A DNA stretch of 9,772 bases from an uncultured Elusimicrobia bacterium. GTDB lineage: Bacteria; Elusimicrobiota; Elusimicrobia; Elusimicrobiales; Elusimicrobiaceae. Of this stretch, positions 7,880 to 9,772 are shown one piece after another. The notes below the pieces were generated by a model. It was not told where the DNA came from, did no database searches, and worked only from the letters and a program-made list of their open reading frames with translations. The DNA is taken from NCBI GenBank assembly GCA_945483375.1, contig CALYRQ010000020.1, forward strand, positions 1-9,772. The letters run 5' to 3'. How positions within the stretch are numbered: position 1 is the stretch's first letter; each line of letters opens with the position of its first letter. A program made the position numbers and the translations under genes.

Positions 7880-7909
7880 ATTGTATTTGTTTATCGGCGG
7901 GGTTGTCAA
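7880..7909 (-). promoter_or_regulatory. Sigma70-type promoter of the DUF885 gene
   Basis: On the minus strand, a consensus -35 TTGACA (7909-7904), 18 bases of spacer and TACAAT as -10 (7885-7880). Transcription should start near 7873, giving a leader of about 27 bases with an AGGA Shine-Dalgarno. It is the strongest promoter match in the window. The -35 lies inside a short inverted repeat, GGTTG-A-CAACC. Confidence 0.8.
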
Positions 7910-7989
7910 CCGTTGTTTTTCACTTGCTCCGAAGAAGAAAATTTGCTAAAATAAGTTATCTTCTTTAAACAATGCGCCGCGTGCGGACG

Positions 7990-8019
7990 TTTACCCGCCC
8001 GGTCGTTTTTTGCTATAAT
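7990..8019 (+). promoter_or_regulatory. Promoter of the tRNA-Lys / tRNA-Leu / tig unit
   Basis: TGCTATAAT at 8011-8019 is a perfect extended -10 after a run of Ts (8006-8011). A weak -35-like TTTACC lies 18 bases upstream (7990-7995). Transcription would begin near 8026, some ten bases before the first tRNA, as expected for a tRNA promoter. The stretch between this element and the divergent DUF885 promoter (7910-7989) holds nothing else I can support except a second weak extended -10 look-alike, TGCTAAAAT, at 7943-7951. Confidence 0.7.
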
Positions 8020-8035
8020 CTATATAACCTGTTTT

Positions 8036-8108
8036 GGGCCATTAGCTCAGTTGGTAGAGCAGACGCCTCTTAAGCGTAAGGTCGTGAGTTCGAGCCTCAC
8101 ATGGCCCA
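8036..8108 (+). tRNA. tRNA-Lys (anticodon CTT)
   Basis: A full cloverleaf can be drawn in 73 bases: acceptor GGGCCAT / ATGGCCC, D stem GCTC / GAGC, anticodon loop CTCTTAA with anticodon CTT, and T arm GTGAG-TTCGAGC-CTCAC. The discriminator base is A. The anticodon stem has one non-Watson-Crick pair at its top (G-A). The 3' CCA is not encoded and must be added by the nucleotidyltransferase. The CTT anticodon reads AAG. It is the first gene of the unit that continues into tRNA-Leu and tig. Confidence 0.95.
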
Positions 8109-8143
8109 CTTTTAGTTTTTCTATAAATAAGAAATATAAATAA

Positions 8144-8225
8144 GGACGGATGGCGGAACCGGTAGACGCGTACGCCTTAGGAGCGTATGGAGCAATCCGT
8201 GAGGGTTCAAGTCCCTCTCCGTCCA
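8144..8225 (+). tRNA. tRNA-Leu (anticodon TAG)
   Basis: A class II tRNA of 82 bases: acceptor GGACGGA / TCCGTCC, anticodon stem TACGC / GCGTA with loop CTTAGGA (anticodon TAG, reads CUN codons), a long variable arm with GGA / TCC stem, and T arm GAGGG-TTCAAGT-CCCTC. The discriminator base is A; no CCA is encoded. It follows tRNA-Lys by 35 AT-rich bases that include a TATAAA (8122-8127), which might be a secondary promoter. The trigger factor ATG is only 42 bases beyond its end. Confidence 0.95.
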
Positions 8226-8231
8226 GATAAT

Positions 8232-8246
8232 TTCGGCGCAGCCGAA
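8232..8246 (+). other. Small hairpin between tRNA-Leu and tig
   Basis: TTCGGC-GCA-GCCGAA, a perfect 6-bp stem with a three-base loop, placed 6 bases after the tRNA end and just before the tig ribosome binding site. No T-run follows, so it is not an intrinsic terminator. After tRNA 3' processing it would sit at the 5' end of the tig mRNA, where it could protect the message or help the tRNA fold separately; that role is inference. Confidence 0.55.
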
Positions 8247-8252
8247 TTAAAA

Positions 8253-8259
8253 AGAGGAG
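8253..8259 (+). promoter_or_regulatory. tig: Ribosome binding site of tig
   Basis: AGAGGAG, eight bases before the ATG at 8268. It fixes the trigger factor start: the upstream in-frame ATG at 8187 lies inside tRNA-Leu and has no such site. Confidence 0.85.
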
Positions 8260-8267
8260 TGTTTAGC

Positions 8268-9557
8268 ATGTCCATTTTCAAAACCGCCCAGGCCGGGGAA
8301 GTAAAAACCAAACAAGTAGGCAAAGAAGGCTGCCGCGTAACGCTGTCCGTCGAAGCCGCCCCCGAACTGGTAACCAAATGTTTCCAAAACGCCGCCGTGC
8401 AGGTGCAGTCCCGCGCGCAGATGCAGGGGTTCCGTGCCGGTAAAGTACCGCTCGATTTAGTAAAACAAAACTTCGGCGGACACATTAAAGAACGCGCGCT
8501 GGATTTGACGGTCAAAGCCGCCATCAACGCCGCCGTGGCCGACGCCAAGCTCGACCCGGTTGCCGTGCCCGTTTTAACCAAAGCCGATTTCGCCAATTTT
8601 GACGACGGAAAAGCGTTTTCTTTCGAAATCGCCGTGGACGTCGCCCCGGAATTTGACGTGCGCGACTACAAAGGCATCGAAATCGCCAAAAAGCCCGAAA
8701 CCGCCACGGACGAAGACGTAATGGAAAATTTGAACCGCGTGCTGGACGCCAACGCCCGCTTGGAAAGCGCCGCCGAAGGCGCCGTCATTGACGACAACTG
8801 CTTTGCCGTTATCCACTATACCGGCAAACGCAACGGCGCGGACGATTATAAATTAAGCGCCGACAGCGAACTCGTCGAAATGGCCGCCCCGCAAACCAAT
8901 CCCGCCTTGGCCGAAGGTATCAAAGGGTTGAAAAAAGGCGACGTGAAAGACATCGAAACCAAAGAAGGCAACGATACGCTTTCTTTCCACGTAACGGTAG
9001 ACGACATTAAAAACAAAATCGTACCCGCCTTGGACGACAGCTTTGCCAAAGATATGGGCTTTGAAACCCTGGACGCTTTGAAAGCCAAAGTAAAAGAAAG
9101 CCTGGACGCGGAAGCCAAACAGGCGTCTGGCCGCGACGAAATCGCCCAGATCGAAAACCACCTCGTCAAAATGAACAATTTTGAACTCCCGCAGAGCCTG
9201 GTGGAAGAATATACCGAATCTTCTTTGAATAACTTTGTGCGCAGCATGACGCAGCTTAAACCCGAACAGCTGACCGATGAACAACGCAAAAGTTTCGAAG
9301 AACGCATCCGCCCCAGCGTGGAAAAAGACTTGCGCATCGGCTACATCGTGCACGCCGTAGCCAAGAAAGAAAACCTGGAAGCGGCGGAAGCCGACTGGCA
9401 GGCGGAACTGGACAAGAGCTTGTCCTCTAACGCCCAGAACAAAGAAGACGAAAAGAAAATCAAAGCTTTCTTCAACGAACGTAAAGCCCACATTTTGGCT
9501 ACGCTTACGGAACGCAAAGTGTTTGATTTCTTTAAATCTCAGGCCAAATATAAATAA
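8268..9557 (+). CDS. tig: Trigger factor, with a reduced PPIase-like domain
   Basis: Trigger factor is the ribosome-bound chaperone that receives nascent chains at the exit tunnel. The 429-residue length is close to that of E. coli (432). The N-terminal ribosome-binding domain has the signature GFRAGKVP at 54-61. The middle, FKBP-like domain (about 171-250) is roughly twenty residues short: the IPGFE segment reads 'TNPALAEG', and the 'FPEEYHAENLKGK' segment of E. coli is replaced by about five residues (KEGND). The aromatic prolyl-binding pocket therefore seems missing and isomerase activity is unlikely (inference). The helical C-terminal chaperone domain (about 253-429) starts with the usual 'VPALDDSFAKDMG' segment and is complete. 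The gene follows two tRNA genes with no promoter of its own visible after tRNA-Leu, so it is probably read from the tRNA promoter. clpP or clpX, common neighbours of tig, do not follow; a terminator closes the unit. Confidence 0.93.
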   Translation: MSIFKTAQAGEVKTKQVGKEGCRVTLSVEAAPELVTKCFQNAAVQVQSRAQMQGFRAGKVPLDLVKQNFGGHIKERALDLTVKAAINAAVADAKLDPVAVPVLTKADFANFDDGKAFSFEIAVDVAPEFDVRDYKGIEIAKKPETATDEDVMENLNRVLDANARLESAAEGAVIDDNCFAVIHYTGKRNGADDYKLSADSELVEMAAPQTNPALAEGIKGLKKGDVKDIETKEGNDTLSFHVTVDDIKNKIVPALDDSFAKDMGFETLDALKAKVKESLDAEAKQASGRDEIAQIENHLVKMNNFELPQSLVEEYTESSLNNFVRSMTQLKPEQLTDEQRKSFEERIRPSVEKDLRIGYIVHAVAKKENLEAAEADWQAELDKSLSSNAQNKEDEKKIKAFFNERKAHILATLTERKVFDFFKSQAKYK

Positions 9558-9561
9558 TCTG

Positions 9562-9609
9562 TGCCGAATATCGCCCCGGGCGTAAAACGCTTGGGGCGGT
9601 GTGTCGGCA
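9562..9609 (+). other. Long structured hairpin in the tig 3' region
   Basis: Directly after the tig stop, TGCCGA and TCGGCA enclose CGCCCC / GGGGCG and GCGT-AAA-ACGC. Allowing G-U pairs and one bulged G, the two arms pair almost continuously for about 22 bp. No T-run follows it, so it is not a classic terminator. Two smaller stems follow before the true terminator: AAACGG-G-CCGTTT (9609-9621) and GCCGT-GTGAA-ACGGC (9627-9641). It may be a 3' stabilising structure, a processing site or part of a small RNA; no known RNA family is recognised. Confidence 0.6.
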
Positions 9610-9670
9610 AACGGGCCGTTTTCCAAGCCGTGTGAAACGGCGCATGGCCTGGACGAACGGTTTTAACCTC

Positions 9671-9700
9671 AGAGCGGACTTGCTGGTCCGCTCTCTTTTT
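9671..9700 (+). terminator. Rho-independent terminator of the tRNA/tig unit
   Basis: Perfect 9-bp stem AGAGCGGAC / GTCCGCTCT with loop TTGCTG, followed by CTTTTT. It lies 114 bases after the tig stop, leaving a long structured 3' region, and separates tig from the gene starting at 9741. Confidence 0.93.
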
Positions 9701-9727
9701 ATGGGTGCGGATGGGGGCTTTTTTTTC

Positions 9728-9733
9728 TATAAT
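9728..9733 (+). promoter_or_regulatory. -10 box of the gene at the right edge
   Basis: TATAAT follows eight Ts (9719-9726), seven bases before an ATG. With the normal distance to the start point, transcription would begin at about 9740-9741, on or next to the ATG. No convincing -35 hexamer is present. Confidence 0.55.
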
Positions 9734-9740
9734 AAAATTT

Positions 9741-9772
9741 ATGAATAAACTTTCTTTATTGGTCGTTTTCTG
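9741..9772 (+). CDS. Start of a probable exported protein (cut by window end)
   Basis: The ten complete codons read MNKLSLLVVF: a basic residue followed by a hydrophobic run, as in a signal peptide or N-terminal membrane segment. The gene runs off the window, so the family cannot be named. It does not look like ClpP, the usual partner after tig. There is no Shine-Dalgarno before the ATG (ATAAAATTT), which together with the -10 box suggests a leaderless mRNA. Alternatively the true start lies further downstream, outside the window. Confidence 0.5.
   Translation, partial: MNKLSLLVVF

Noticed and set aside
7847..7909. Upstream start for the DUF885 protein
   Set aside because: That ATG lies within the -35 box of the promoter, so it would not be transcribed, and it precedes the signal peptide.
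7931..7975. AAGAAGA ... TCTTCTT inverted repeat between the divergent promoters
   Set aside because: Only 7 bp with a loop of more than 20 bases in an AT-rich stretch; not distinguishable from chance.
8232..8246. Terminator between tRNA-Leu and tig
   Set aside because: The stem is only 6 bp and is followed by TTAAAAAG, with no T-run.
8187..8267. In-frame upstream start that would extend trigger factor by 27 residues
   Set aside because: The extension translates part of tRNA-Leu and the hairpin. The ATG at 8268 has a good Shine-Dalgarno and a normal trigger factor N-terminus.
8853..9626. Minus-strand open frame of 257 codons across trigger factor
   Set aside because: It runs antisense to a confidently identified gene, starts within the 3' hairpin region and terminator side of tig, and has no domain or promoter.
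1..9772. Insertion sequence, prophage, toxin-antitoxin pair, CRISPR array or att site next to the tRNAs
   Set aside because: No transposase, integrase, small overlapping gene pair or regularly spaced direct repeat is present. No copy of the tRNA 3' ends is seen elsewhere in the window.

Overview
The window is bacterial chromosome of roughly mid-50s % G+C. It is gene-dense, with sigma70-type TATAAT promoters, intrinsic terminators and two Sec-exported proteins. No mobile element, CRISPR array, phage gene or rRNA is visible. Gene content and style would fit a gut Elusimicrobiota lineage, but that is a low-confidence impression; the sequence alone does not fix the phylum.

Layout: (1) 41-610, minus strand, encodes a small secreted cysteine-rich protein of unknown function. 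(2) 795-5873, plus strand, transcribed divergently from it, encodes a 1692-residue soluble sensor made of about twelve PAS domains and one GAF domain. It has no recognisable kinase, GGDEF, EAL, phosphatase or DNA-binding output. (3) 5898-5972 holds two terminators between converging genes. (4) 5978-7846, minus strand, encodes a secreted DUF885-family protein in which the residues expected to bind metal and catalyse are all replaced. It has the best promoter in the window (TTGACA-N18-TACAAT). (5) 8011-9700, plus strand, is a likely transcription unit: an extended -10 promoter, tRNA-Lys(CTT), tRNA-Leu(TAG), a small hairpin, trigger factor (tig), a long 3' hairpin and a strong terminator. (6) 9741 to the end is the start of an exported protein whose TATAAT box lies so close to its ATG that the mRNA may be leaderless. 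A further promoter at 7-15 points leftwards out of the window.

The genes do not form one pathway. The tRNA/tig block is housekeeping translation and protein folding. The PAS/GAF protein is the most unusual element: a very large sensory array that must signal through a partner not encoded here. The DUF885 protein looks like a pseudoenzyme, and the trigger factor carries a shortened PPIase-like domain without its usual pocket, so two proteins in the window seem to keep a fold while losing catalysis. I do not see a convincing multi-gene novel system.
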